DNA of 64,000 bases from Exophiala sp. HKRS030. Taxonomy: Eukaryota; Ascomycota; Eurotiomycetes; Chaetothyriales; Herpotrichiellaceae. Positions 12,073 through 22,914 of the stretch are shown here, piece by piece. The notes under the pieces were generated by a model. That model was not told the origin of the DNA. It saw nothing but the letters and a program-made list of their open reading frames with translations, and did not search any database. Position numbers and translations under genes: made by a program. The first letter of the stretch is position 1; every line of letters begins with the position of its first letter. The DNA is taken from contig JAHWDD010000002.1 in assembly GCA_023897205.1 (NCBI GenBank), positions 7,192,001 to 7,256,000 on the forward strand, read 5' to 3'.

Positions 12073-12301
12073 TGAAACTTACTGTCTTTCCTGCGGATGC
12101 TCTTGTCAATATCAGACGGAAATAATCACTCGCAGAGCCGATGTCTTGTCAAGAAAAATAGTCCTGTATGGTCGGCACCGCGGAGCAGGATCTTCAGTAA
12201 CTGATGTTTCTCTGATTTTTGTTTTCTTGAATGCGAACTACCACATGTCGTCGAACAGATACCTTCAATCATATATGAGGCAACATGTTGTCAATGTTAG
12301 T

Positions 12302-14359
12302 CTACAGAAACAGCATTCTGGCGGAAGACCTTCCATTCTTTCCCTTTGCCAACGCAATGACCATTGTCTTTTCCGGTGATGGAACTCCTTTCTCATGGAC
12401 TCGACCATTCCAAACGCTCAGAACCTTCGAGTTCACTCGCCACTTGCCATCCACAACATGCACGTTTTTTATTTCCTCGCCGTCGACGTAGACTTTCAGA
12501 GCAGAGATGTCATCTTCGTGGACAGTCGCCAGAATCCGCAGCTTCTTTCCTTCTGACGTGTTAAGGATTTCTGCTTCCAAGCCCAATTCGGGTGGGGTTG
12601 ATCCAAGTTTGCTCTCTTGCGCGCTAAGAGCAACGGAATCCGTGATCAATGTCGGCGTCCTCATGGGTGCCTGCCGCAGGTTGCTCCCCTTTTCAAAGGC
12701 GTAGGCGTATCGGAACAGATTACTGTCATCGTACGCTTTGGAAGCAAAGGTGAGACTGACAGGCATTTTTGTGTCGGCCATTACGCCCATTGGCACGCTG
12801 ACCGTTGGTATACCGAATTGGCGTATGGCACAGTTTCCGTTGGAGTAAAGAACACCATTGCGCCATGCCTCTGCAGCGGAATCCTCGTTGACATCGGCAT
12901 CTGCTTTTCCCACATCGGCATTGCATGGCCAGACTACTGTGTCGAGACCCTGGGAGTCAAGCCAGTCCTCGAAGTCCGCTTTACGTATAGCTTCGAGGTT
13001 TTTCAGAGCTTGGCCCATACCAGGGATGTCGTATGTGGGAATGCGACCTCCAGTAACATGCGCTACAACATCAGTGTGGCGAACCAGCGGATCACTGGAG
13101 TCGTATTTGTCTGGAATCGTTCCAGGTGGCTGAGGGAAAATTGTTGCCGAATCTACTTGTGACAGGCTTGTTGCGACATTCTTGTCACCGTTGTTGACGA
13201 GAAAGTCGTCCCAGGCGTAGGCCATGAGCTGGCACATATCAATTTCACTGTGGTGAGGTGGTGTTATCGGGTCCACATCCTGCTGACTAGGGCGCGGTGC
13301 CTCTAATTTGGTGACGATGGGAAAGTCAACCTCTTGAACCGAAGCACCGAGACCCTCCAATATCTCCCTGGCTCTTTTCCAGAGATCGATCACGGACTGG
13401 CGGGTATGAACTTTTCTTGCCGTAGGGTCAGAATCGACACCACCAATGTACATTTTCGGAACGCCGATTTTCTTTCCAGCTAGTGCTGTCGATGAAGACA
13501 GATCGTGGTATGACTTGGGACGAACAGTCTCGACATCTGGAAGATTGACAAAAGGCTGCTCTCTCCAGAAGTCACAAGTAACCTTGTCGTCCCTTGCGAC
13601 GATGACATCGAGCAAGGAAAACATGTCTTCGACAGTCCTCGTATGGGGAACGACGGTGTCGCACGTAGGGAACAAAGGCCAGTTTCCTCTGATGGAGATC
13701 AAACCTCTCGACGGAGTGTATGCGACGAGTCCATTGTTGGAAGCAGGCGAACGACCGGACGAGATGGTCTCCTCGCCCATGCCAAAGACACCAAAGCTCG
13801 CTGCAGTGGCAGTGGCCGATCCGTTTGACGACCCAGAAGCGAAGGCGGCTGTGAGGTATTCCGCATTGTAAGGAGATTCAGCTCTGCCATAAACGCCGCG
13901 TTGCATGCCACCCGCAGCCATTGGAGGCATATTTGTTCGACCCAAGATGACTGACCCGGCTTCTCTGAGTCTCTTGACGGTGAATGCATCTTCGTTGGCG
14001 ATCAAGTTTTGGAATGCGGGAGATCCCGAAGCCACGGTCATGCCTTGGATTTTGTAAGAGTCCTTGATGGTGCATGGAATACCATCCAACGGGCCCAATG
14101 TTCCGCCTGAAGCTCGGCGCTGGTCTGAGGCTTGAGCAGCGTCGAAAACATTCTCATTGATAATAGGTATCGCGTTCAACAGTGTACCACGTCGGTCATA
14201 CTTTGCAATCCGCAGCAGATGCTTTGCAGTGAGCTCAACGCTGTTAGTGTGACCTCCTGAGAGTGCAGAGGCAAGTTCCGCAATGGTTGCTTCCACTATG
14301 GATAGAGCCCTTGTGGCTTTCGGACCAGAGAAGTCCTGTTGGTTGCTGATGGAACCCAT
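12302..14359 (-). CDS. amidase-signature (AS) family hydrolase
   Basis: Intronless 685-aa protein of the amidase signature family, which hydrolyses amide bonds with a Lys-cis-Ser-Ser triad. Visible elements are K99 in IPCTIKDSYK, the Ser cluster FASGSSNGSATA (173-184) and GEETISSGRSPASNNG (195-210), whose Ser near 201 would be the nucleophile. This last motif replaces the commoner TDTGGSIR form, as in a known fungal/bacterial sub-branch. After the amidase domain a C-terminal extension of roughly 100 residues has a beta-rich pattern (KLRILATVHEDDISALKVYV) and could be a small Ig-like module. The start was set at the ATG giving MGSISNQQ. It is divergent from an MFS gene across 483 bp, so uptake or export of its substrate or product may be co-regulated. 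Confidence 0.87.
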   Translation of the reverse strand: MGSISNQQDFSGPKATRALSIVEATIAELASALSGGHTNSVELTAKHLLRIAKYDRRGTLLNAIPIINENVFDAAQASDQRRASGGTLGPLDGIPCTIKDSYKIQGMTVASGSPAFQNLIANEDAFTVKRLREAGSVILGRTNMPPMAAGGMQRGVYGRAESPYNAEYLTAAFASGSSNGSATATAASFGVFGMGEETISSGRSPASNNGLVAYTPSRGLISIRGNWPLFPTCDTVVPHTRTVEDMFSLLDVIVARDDKVTCDFWREQPFVNLPDVETVRPKSYHDLSSSTALAGKKIGVPKMYIGGVDSDPTARKVHTRQSVIDLWKRAREILEGLGASVQEVDFPIVTKLEAPRPSQQDVDPITPPHHSEIDMCQLMAYAWDDFLVNNGDKNVATSLSQVDSATIFPQPPGTIPDKYDSSDPLVRHTDVVAHVTGGRIPTYDIPGMGQALKNLEAIRKADFEDWLDSQGLDTVVWPCNADVGKADADVNEDSAAEAWRNGVLYSNGNCAIRQFGIPTVSVPMGVMADTKMPVSLTFASKAYDDSNLFRYAYAFEKGSNLRQAPMRTPTLITDSVALSAQESKLGSTPPELGLEAEILNTSEGKKLRILATVHEDDISALKVYVDGEEIKNVHVVDGKWRVNSKVLSVWNGRVHEKGVPSPEKTMVIALAKGKNGRSSARMLFL

Positions 14360-14842
14360 TTTCTCTGGCAAGTATTTGGCACGAAAGGTTCACTTCGATG
14401 AAATGTAAAAAGAGATGAAGGGCAGAAACGATATCTTCGAGCAATTTATGTCTGGTAATATCTACTGGTATGTTGTCTATCCCCTATCAATACAGGGTTT
14501 TATATTACAAACTGTTAATACCTATTTTGAACGGCGAAATAAATTATCAGTTTTTCCAATGGGTATGAGCCAGTATTTTACCCTTTTAACAGTTGCAAAC
14601 TACTCCGAACAACTTTGTCTTACTGATAAGCGAGGTTTTTATTTAACAGTTTTTAAATCATACGAGCCAATCATGCACTACGATTGCTGGAATCTCCACA
14701 ATCCAGATTCATGGCAGAGCTTGTCGTCGTGGCCAGGAGACTCTACGTCGATAAAATGGTACATATAAGTCTGCCCTCCTCGCTCATATGCTTCGAGATG
14801 TCTCATAATCTGCAAAAGCAATTAACTTGGCAAATTGTTGCA
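14360..14842. other. divergent promoter region of amidase and MFS genes
   Basis: AT-rich 483 bp shared by two divergent genes. The MFS frame extends 5' into this region (to 14684), so its start could be earlier than annotated. No other gene seen. Confidence 0.5.
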
Positions 14843-16504
14843 ATGGCAGAGAATATCTACGCAGAAGACGATGTTCCTGGCACGGTACGACTTGTGGACA
14901 TTGCGAGTCAAGCAACCTCCGCCCTCCATGATGCCTCTCACAGAGATATCATCCTCGTCCCCCAGCCAAGTACGGACCCCAATGACCCTCTCAACTGGAC
15001 CGACCGCCGCAAACACCTGGCCGTGAGTATGGCGTACTTGTACGTCCTCGGCACCGGCATTGCTACTTCCCTCCAGTACTCGGTCCTGGCGGACATCACA
15101 AAAGACACGGGTATCTCAACCGCAGATCTGGTACAAGGAACTGGGGTCATGTTCTTGTTCTTTGGATACGCATGCTTGCTGTGGCAGCCACTAGCCCTTA
15201 CATACGGACGACGTGGCGTCTACCTTACCAGCATGTTACTCACTGTCCCCATGATGGTATGGACCGCGTACTCTACATCAGCGAGCGAATGGTTTGGACA
15301 TCGCGTTTTAATTGGGATCATCGTCTCACCTATCGAATCTCTTTGTGAGGTCACGGTCTTTGACCTCTTCTTCGCCCACAACCGCGGGACTTACATGGGT
15401 CTCTACGTCTTCATCTTGTTCGGGTCGAATTTCCTGGCTCCGCTCGTCGCTGGATGGTTCAACGATGCGTATGGGTGGCGATGGACCATGCACTTCGGGG
15501 CCATGATCTGCGCGGTCTGCTTTGTGATCATGTTCTTCTTCATGGAGGAGACAATCTATTTCCGACAGAGTCCCGTGGAGAGCAGGGAGATCGACTTCAA
15601 CGTGAGTGGGAACGCTTCTCTCCAAGATAAGGATAACACCAACAATTCGGAAAAGGATACGCCAACAACAAAGGCCTCGTCAATGGAGACATCAGTGCGT
15701 GACGCCTCTACTATAAACCAAAGCATCAACTCGGGATGGAGGAAGTACTCATTTTTCAAGGCTATTCCTGGACGACCCAGCAACATGGACATGCTCAGGA
15801 TGGTCTACCGTCCCGTCATTATGGTCTTTCGCTTCCCCACTGTGGCATGGGCTGGTTTCCTCTACGGCATTAATCTAGCATGGTACAATGTCCTCAATGG
15901 CACCGCAAGTCCCGTCCTTACCTCAGCACCGTACAACTGGACGGCCGCTCTGGTGGGCTGTGTCTACACTGGTCCCATCATCGGCGCTGCGATCGCTTCC
16001 CTGTGGTCCGGAAACGTGGCGGACTGGGTCGCGCTTCGTCTCGCACGACGCAACAAAGGTATCCGCGAGCCCGAGCAACGTCTCTGGGTTTTGACGGTGT
16101 CTGGTGTCATATCTGCGGCCGGGCTCATCGTTTGGGGCGTTGGTGCTGCCCACAACATCCACTGGGTCGGCTTGGTCTTCGGCTTGGGGATGCTGACATT
16201 TGGCTGTGTCACTGGCGGGTCGATGGCAGTGAGCTACAACGTGGACTGCTTCAAAGAAATCGCCGGCGAGACCACCGTGTCGATCATGTTGATCCGGAAC
16301 ACCATCGGTTTTGGCTTTAGTTACGCCATTACGCCTTGGTGGACCACCCAGGGCCTCCAGAACTGCTTCATCACAGCCGCCATGATATCAATCGCTTGCA
16401 CATCGACCTTTTTGATCATGATCAAGTATGGGAAACGGATCCGTCGTTGGTCCATCCCGGCTTACCGCAAGTACATGGCTACGACGGTAGTCTCGCAGGG
16501 TTGA
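14843..16504 (+). CDS. MFS transporter, DHA1-like
   Basis: Intronless protein of about 553 aa from ATG 14843. The family pattern DPLNWTDRRKHLAV precedes helix 1. YGRRGVYLTSM lies between helices 2 and 3, and a further group of helices includes FGSNFLAPLVAGWFNDAYGW. A long central cytosolic loop rich in Ser, Thr and Asn (about residues 255-310) separates the two six-helix halves. The second half includes NWTAALVGCVYTGPIIGAA. This matches fungal proton antiporters of the multidrug/polyamine type more than sugar porters. In-frame ATGs at 14798 and the open frame to 14684 are alternatives, but residues before MAENIY look unlike the family. Neighbouring amidase and regulator suggest a substrate-linked role. 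Confidence 0.85.
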   Translation: MAENIYAEDDVPGTVRLVDIASQATSALHDASHRDIILVPQPSTDPNDPLNWTDRRKHLAVSMAYLYVLGTGIATSLQYSVLADITKDTGISTADLVQGTGVMFLFFGYACLLWQPLALTYGRRGVYLTSMLLTVPMMVWTAYSTSASEWFGHRVLIGIIVSPIESLCEVTVFDLFFAHNRGTYMGLYVFILFGSNFLAPLVAGWFNDAYGWRWTMHFGAMICAVCFVIMFFFMEETIYFRQSPVESREIDFNVSGNASLQDKDNTNNSEKDTPTTKASSMETSVRDASTINQSINSGWRKYSFFKAIPGRPSNMDMLRMVYRPVIMVFRFPTVAWAGFLYGINLAWYNVLNGTASPVLTSAPYNWTAALVGCVYTGPIIGAAIASLWSGNVADWVALRLARRNKGIREPEQRLWVLTVSGVISAAGLIVWGVGAAHNIHWVGLVFGLGMLTFGCVTGGSMAVSYNVDCFKEIAGETTVSIMLIRNTIGFGFSYAITPWWTTQGLQNCFITAAMISIACTSTFLIMIKYGKRIRRWSIPAYRKYMATTVVSQG

Positions 16505-16647
16505 AGAGGGTCGCAGTGGGGTTCTGGCGAGCGGTGGGTAGGTAGTTCGCTTCAATCACTGTAATACTTGAGGAAGCAGCACTGGACGAGAAACACCAAG
16601 TATTTCACACATAGATTTCGTTTTTATCATCTAGAGAAAGAAGTAGT

Positions 16648-18265
16648 TCATTGTACAACCGTAATGACGCAGCCTTCGGCCAAGTTCAGTAATCGTTCCC
16701 TTGCTCTAGCTGCTGAGGGGATATCGTTCTCCAGATTTTGTACCAAGTCTCCCAAGAACGTCAGTAGCCGCTTTGCCTCGGATCGATACAGTCCACTGTC
16801 GTACAGAGAGGCGTTGTAGATGATTTGTCCAACGCCGAGCAGTTGGTGTACAATCTGGCTACTGGCGACCTTGAACATGATGAGTGGTGCTTTGGTCACT
16901 TCTTCGAGGAAGCTCTCCGCGATGGACATGACCTCCCGGGCGGGAGCTTGGCAGTAGAGCAAGACCATGATGTTGACCAGAGTCTCGGTGCAGGCGATCT
17001 GGACGGCCATGTACTTGCACCTGTTACTTTGGAGTTGGTTACTACCGTCATCTTCTGGTCCAGACCCTGGCTGCTCGGACAGAGAAGATAGTATCCGAGG
17101 TTTGTTCTGTTTGAGTCGAGCCAGACTGTCGAGCAGCGTCGCGGGCGAAGGTCGTTCGCAGAGGGCTGCAAACACCGCGTTGCGACTCCTGCAGCCCCTG
17201 AGGCTGAAGATGGCGTACTCCAACAGCCGAAAAAGGTCGGTGATGTAGTCCCAGCCCGCGGTCCAGGCGTAGGTCTCGGGTGCCATGGCGGGCGTCAGGC
17301 GAGGGTACAGGACCGACACCTGGGCCTCGGGCATGCGCACCGTGTGACCCAGCACGCACGCGGAGTGGATCTCGAGGCGGTACACGCACCAGAACAGCCG
17401 TCTCCGGTCGTCTATGTCACCCAACGAGAGGTCTCGGGGCCAGCGGCTCTCGTCGTGGAAGGCGCACTGAGCGACCAAAGCATGGTACAGGCCGAGGTAC
17501 TGGTGGAGCTCGCTGTGGTTGCCGTACAGCAACGAGTACACCGCCAAGAGACCGAAAGAGCGCAAGGAATCAAGGTCCTGCGGTTGACCGATCTGGACCG
17601 GTATCTTGGACACGGCTTCCGAGTAGTACCTGCCGCTGTCGTGGTCGGGCAGGCCTTCGAGTAACGTGGAGTCAAAGACGGCGTTGAGCGCGACGGCCTG
17701 GGAGCTGACTGCACAGAGCGCCATCAGCAGCATGTATGATGGACTGTCTGGGTCCGGGATGTCATCCTGCCAGCGCGTCAACAGGTCGTTCTCCGGCAGA
17801 AATGGGAAACTGCGGGAAAACTTGTCAGCGTTTATCGCACACCGCCAGCACCAGCACCCAAGCAAGCAAAGACAGGATAAGGGCGAGAGAGTCAATTACT
17901 GACTAGCACTGGTACGTAGTGTTACAGTAGATTCGTATCAGCCGTTGTATGGCATCCAATGATTCGAGTTCGGTGTTTCGATCCCCCTCGCTGTGGTTTG
18001 CGCGGTTGTCGTCGCCGCCGCCGCCGTCGTCGTCAGGTGATTGTTGTTGCTGGACTGCTATCTTCTTTGGCTTCCTGCCTCTTCGACGAACAGGTCGGTT
18101 CAAGGTGCACTGAGCCCCGTAGTCGGTGCAAGTGAGACAGCCAGCCTCAGGGCCGAGACTTGTTCCATCTGGCGCCCGACGACGGCATTTGAGACCCCTT
18201 GTGTGGCAGAAATCGCAGGCCCGTGATGCGCGTTGCCTGGCCTCGTCCTGCTTAGGAGGGTGCAT
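16648..18265 (-). CDS. Zn2Cys6 transcription factor with fungal_trans-like domain (regulator 1)
   Basis: Two-exon regulator of 505 aa: exon 1 18265-17910, intron 17909-17810 (100 bp), exon 2 17809-16648. The binuclear zinc cluster is at residues 17-53: C17, C20, C27, C43, C46, C53, with the basic RRRG tail after it. An Asp/Gly/Gln-rich linker (QQQQSPDDDGGGGDD) leads into the ligand-like middle domain. The splice restores FPFLPEN, the usual beginning of that domain. SLGDIDDRRRLFWCVYRLE matches its conserved core. A nuclear DNA-binding activator or repressor is expected, recognising CGG half-sites. It is convergent with the MFS gene and lies between the amidase/MFS pair and VAO-like gene 2, so any of these are candidate targets. 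Confidence 0.88.
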
Positions 18266-19297
18266 GTCGAGATCGAGGGCGTCCTACTGCGACACTATCC
18301 ACTTCTCAGCGAGAAAGGAGGAGTACGGGGTTGATTGGGGCAATTTATCAGTTGGACTATTGTGTCTTGTATGTGGATGATAGCTTGCACCATCATCAAC
18401 TGCTATTTTCTTTGTTTTCGCAATTAACAGCGGTTAAATTCGATAAGGCTGATAACAGCCAAACACAGTAAGGCGTCCATGCTCCGTAGGTACAAAGTAG
18501 GTGCTGATTGGCTGCTCTTTGGCAGTCTCTCTTATCGTGTTGGTGAACGGATAATGACTGTACGTAATTGTGATCATGGAGTATGAATAAATTGAATGTA
18601 TGTATAATGTTTTTGATAGACGAGTCTTCGACCACTGCAGCGAAGCTCTCATCGATGAGTCATCAAGTCTCCCTCACAGCCTCGTACGGAGACGGAATAA
18701 TGTACCTCCGGACAAGTCGATTTTGGTCGCGTTGACACGGTGAGCTCATCAACTTTGATTCCTTTCCTACAATACAACGCGTCTTGAATTAAAGTACCAA
18801 AACGATGTCGTTTTTACTACCATGCCTAATAGCTTCGATTAAGGGATCCCATTGCACACCGACAATACGATGGGTACTCCGTATTCGTTGCCTAATTGCA
18901 TTGACTGTGTCGGAAGCAAGTCTCTTTTTTCAAGGGTGATGGCACCTACATCCCCAAAGTCTTCGTCTGTAATGCCCACATCGCTTCACCCACACCTGCT
19001 TAGGAAACATGGGGTCGAGTGCTTCCCGTATTCACCTCTCTTCTCCCAGCAGTCCAAGCCTCTGCGTGCCTTCAGCCCGTGGGGAACCTTGGCTTTGCCC
19101 ACACCATCTCCAAACATTGCGGGGGTGACTCCGTAGAACGGGGTGAATCTGGCGGGATCGATCACCCGCCTGTTCAGCACTTGACCTTATGTGGGCGTCG
19201 GAGATTGAAATACATCTTGCAATTCCCCAGGGAGTCTCATTGCTTTGATCTACCGAGAAGGTGTTGAAGATCCGTTCCTGATACTTCCAATATCAAG
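18266..19297. other. divergent intergenic region
   Basis: 1.03 kb between divergent regulator 1 and VAO-like gene 2; it should hold both promoters. A CTCCGGA-type half-site occurs at about 18706-18712. No gene seen. Confidence 0.5.
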
Positions 19298-21418
19298 ATG
19301 GATACCTCCAATATCTCGCTATCTAAAGATGTCCCGGTATATCCCTCAGACTACGCGGGGATCCCTGAGCGTCTTGTCAACAAGGTAGTGCGCGAGAGGG
19401 ACCGCCTGTCCAAAAATCAGACCAAGGGGCGAACAAGCGAGAGGAAAAGGGGAGTTGCAATACCTCAAGGTGTCAGCAAAGACCAGTTTTTCAAAGCCAT
19501 CGACGAGCTCTCTGGACTTCTGGGAGAAGCTCATGTGAAGATCAATGATCAGCCACTGGAAGATGGATGGTAAGCATTCAGTCTCCCGGAATATATGGTA
19601 ATGCAACTAACGAAAGTCAGGTACATGGAGCGTTAGAAAGCACCTTCCAATACTTGTTTCTGATTGCTGAAGTTATGCGCAGATCCAAACACCCACGATG
19701 CTTTCATGATACTCGACGGCGAGGAGACCGTCTCCTCTGCAGCGGTGTATCCAGGAAGTGTCGAAGAAGTACAAACCGTGGTCAAATGGGCCAACAAACA
19801 TTTGATTCCCATATATCCAATCTCAATGGGTAGAAACTGTACGTCAGCCCGTAAAGCACATCACACCATGTTGACAATGGCAGTGGGATATGGTGGTGCT
19901 GCACCAAGAGTGCGTGGCTCCGTCGTCGTCGACCTCGGAAGGCGAATGAACAAGATCCTTGACATCAACCCTGATGATTGTACTTGTCTCGTCGAGCCAG
20001 GAGTTTCGTTCTACGCGCTGTACGAAGAAATTCGCAAGCGAGGTTACAAGGTCTGGATCGACTGTCCCGATCTCGGTGGCGGGTCAATTTTGGGCAATAC
20101 CCTAGACCGTGGTGTTGGCTACACTCCATATGGCGACCACTGGGGAGTTCACTCTGGACTGGAGGTCGTTCTTCCGACAGGAGAAGTCTTCAGAACTGGA
20201 ATGGGGGCTTTGCCAGGAAACAACACCTGGCAGACTTTCCCCTACGGCTTTGGCCCTATGTCAGAGTAAGGGTGGCCGAAAGTAGCCAAACTTGACACTC
20301 CGCTTACAGGTCACAGTGGACTTTTTTCGCAATCCAACTTTGGGGTTGTGACCAAGATTGGTATGGCTCTTATGCCTGATCCTGGTGAGCACGAGAGTTT
20401 TGTGAGTCCATCATATAAGCGAGGAGCTCGGGACATTTTGCTTACTATCTCCAGATGTACACATTTCAAGAAGAGGATGACCTCCAGCTGCTTGTATGTT
20501 ACTCACGTGCCGAGGTGAACTTACTGACGCTAGCAGATCGACATCATTCGGCCCCTCCGGATCGCCAACATCCTCGAAAACGTCGCACAGATTCGTCATA
20601 GCATTATCGAAGTTGCTGTCGGTGGTGGATCTCGCAAAGAGTTTTATGAAGGGGAAGGAGCTATCCCGGACGATGTTCTGCAGAAGCATCTCGAGTCTAC
20701 GCCACTAGGTCGTTGCACTTGGATTTACTATGGCACGAACTACGGACCCAAGCAAATCCGACAATACAAGCTCGACATCATCCACAAGGAGTTTATGAAA
20801 GTGCCTGGCGCCTGCCGAATCGATCCGAATTCCCTGTCGAAAGACCATTACTTCTGGTCTCGAGATCGAATCTCTTCAGGAGAACCCGACTTTGAGGAAT
20901 TGTCCTATCTCAATTGGGTTCCGAACGGAGCCCATATGGGGTTCAGCCCAATATCACCGACCCGAGGGCCTGATGCGTTGAAGTTGTGGAAGATTGCCAA
21001 AGACCGTCATCATCAACATGGCATCGACATGTTCTTGGCATTTGTTGTCGGACTCAGGGAGCTGCACATGATTGTCCTGGTAATTTGGGATCGAGATGAC
21101 CCAGAAAGAAGAAAGGCCGTGGACATGTGCATGCGGGAAATGATTGACGATTGTGCCAAAAACGGCTACGGAGAGTATCGGACTCACATTCTTTTCCAGG
21201 ATCAGGTTGCCGCAACCTATAATTGGAACGATGGCGCATTGATGAAATTCAATGAGAAGTTGAAGGACGCCCTGGACCCGAACGGCATCATGGCCCCAGG
21301 AAGGTGCGGTATATGGCCTGCTCGGTACCGAGGTCGCGGTTGGGAGATTGGGAAAGAAGGCAGAGACACATCTGAGGGAGACGGTGTACATCCGCCTACT
21401 GGCAGTATAAAGTTGTGA
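19298..21418 (+). CDS. VAO-type FAD-linked oxidase 2
   Basis: Seven-exon flavoprotein of 608 aa. Introns are 19570-19620, 19632-19682, 19839-19883, 20266-20316, 20402-20454 and 20494-20536, leaving an 11-nt second exon (19621-19631). After splicing the order is DGWYMEHPNTHDAF, SMGRNLGYGGAAPRVRGS (FAD site), VEPGVSFYALYEE, FGPMSDGLFSQSNFG, the PNGAHMGFSPI His that aligns from memory with VAO His422 (covalent FAD), GEYRTH (VAO Tyr503-Arg504) and ALDPNGIMAPGRCGIWP. A 28-residue C-terminal tail follows. It resembles vanillyl-alcohol oxidase even more closely than the paralogue at 6.7 kb, so phenol side-chain oxidation is the best guess. Every splice junction keeps frame and family continuity. Confidence 0.9.
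19621..19631 (+). other. 11-nt microexon of VAO-like gene 2
   Basis: Between a CAG acceptor ending at 19620 and a GTTAGA donor at 19632. It supplies YME and parts of two split codons and is needed to keep the family sequence in frame. Confidence 0.7.
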
Positions 21419-21950
21419 GTTTATGCTCGTCTCTCAGCAAGATATCTCAATGGCATACATACTCGTTGTGAATGCAGTTCACACATGTCTGATACAAAAT
21501 CACAATGAAGTTTGTTCGTACTGTCTCATTTATTTTACATATTACCATCTGATTTTGACATGTCACATTTTGCAGAGAGGTGATATATTGATAGAGTACC
21601 CCCATTTTTGGTTGGGTCACATCCATGACGCCGCGCTGTCTATGGTGGCTGCTTGAGTCGACCCCTCCGCAATCTGAGCCTCATCATTTTTCCTGCCAGA
21701 ACTGTCATGACAGGCCTGGCGAAAGGAGTGTCGAGCGTACGAAACCCGTGCTTCAATCAAATGCAGAGCCAAGAGAATGTGTGAGAGAGAGAGTGTGTGT
21801 ACGGCATTGTTGCATTGTTGTTTGCCGAGAAGGAAGAGGTGAAGGAATGAATCCATCTTCGAAAGGGTTGAAGTTGTTGCTCACTGGAGGGTGTGTGTCT
21901 TTTGGATATCGAGAGAGATTCTCTTTGATCCCGGATTGGACAAGCTGCCC
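21419..21950. other. intergenic, convergent gene ends
   Basis: No gene recognised. Confidence 0.5.
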
Positions 21951-22914
21951 TCAGTACCGTGTTCCATGTCTGTATGCAATTGCGGCGGCTGTGTCACGTT
22001 CGATACGAGACACTTGTCGGCGGACCTGGCGCTTCCTCTGCGCGTCTTCACGCAGCTCCGCGAGCTTTTCAGCCGGGCTGACATTATCATCGCCATTGTT
22101 GTCCGCAGCGATGTCTGAGGCCGAGCCAGTGGCTGTGTTGTTGGCCGTGTTGGTGGTGGCTGCAACTGTGCTGTTTGAGGCAGCAGAGCCAGCCGTGGCA
22201 CCTTGAGACATTTGCACCGGAACCACTCCGCCAAAGGGACCTGCCAATGCTGGATTCTGGCATCTGACCATGCAGACATTCTGTTGGCCCGCAACAGCGC
22301 CTGTGCAGGTCTGACCTGCAGGAACGGCGGCAGCGAGAGCCTGGCAACAATTAGCAAACATCAAGACGCCAGGATCTCCCGAATCAATACTTACATGGTC
22401 AGTCTCGGAGCCTTTTTGATTCCTGCCGCGTTTGCCTGGCACTTGCTGAGTTACGGCCATCTGCCTTTGTCAGAGAGAGAGACTTGTCTCAGCATCACCG
22501 TTTGCTTACTTGTGTCCACGTGGTCCCTGCTCCATCGGCATTGATCATACAAGTGTAAGGACCAGCACCGTCGGCGTTCACTTGGTGAAGAGTCATCTGA
22601 ACCTCGCCACCCGGTGTGATCTGAGGAAGCGTACCCCCGCTCTCAGCAAGAATAGCAGCAGTCCCACTTTCGGGGTCGTTATCACCACCTTCGAGAGTCT
22701 CGCCGAAGGTATCGGCCTGATCGCCCTTGAAACGAGTGGTGTCTTGTTGAAAGGGACGTCGTCTGGTGCCATCACGTGGAGTCGACGAGTCGATGCCGAG
22801 AGCAGTGCCATTGCCACCAGCATCACCAGTTGCAGCAATGATACACCCATGTCCAGCGACTAGTTCGACAATGGAGAGAAGTCCAAACACAAACAAGGGT
22901 TTATACGCAACCAT
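21951..22914 (-). CDS. Egh16/Mas1-like secreted surface protein
   Basis: Three-exon gene of 286 aa: 22914-22510, 22460-22396/5 and 22340-21951, with introns of 49 and 54 bp. Residues 1-20 form a signal peptide ([16 protein letters not shown]), and the mature protein would begin near HGC. Signature stretches of the Egh16 family are clear: [47 protein letters not shown] and [21 protein letters not shown] Thr/Asn/Ala-rich linker follows, then a basic tail ([16 protein letters not shown]). Family members in plant-infecting fungi are induced in appressoria; others are simply secreted or wall-bound, so no host interaction is implied. The 54-bp intron 2 is in frame and stop-free, so a retained form would also be translatable. 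Confidence 0.88.
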
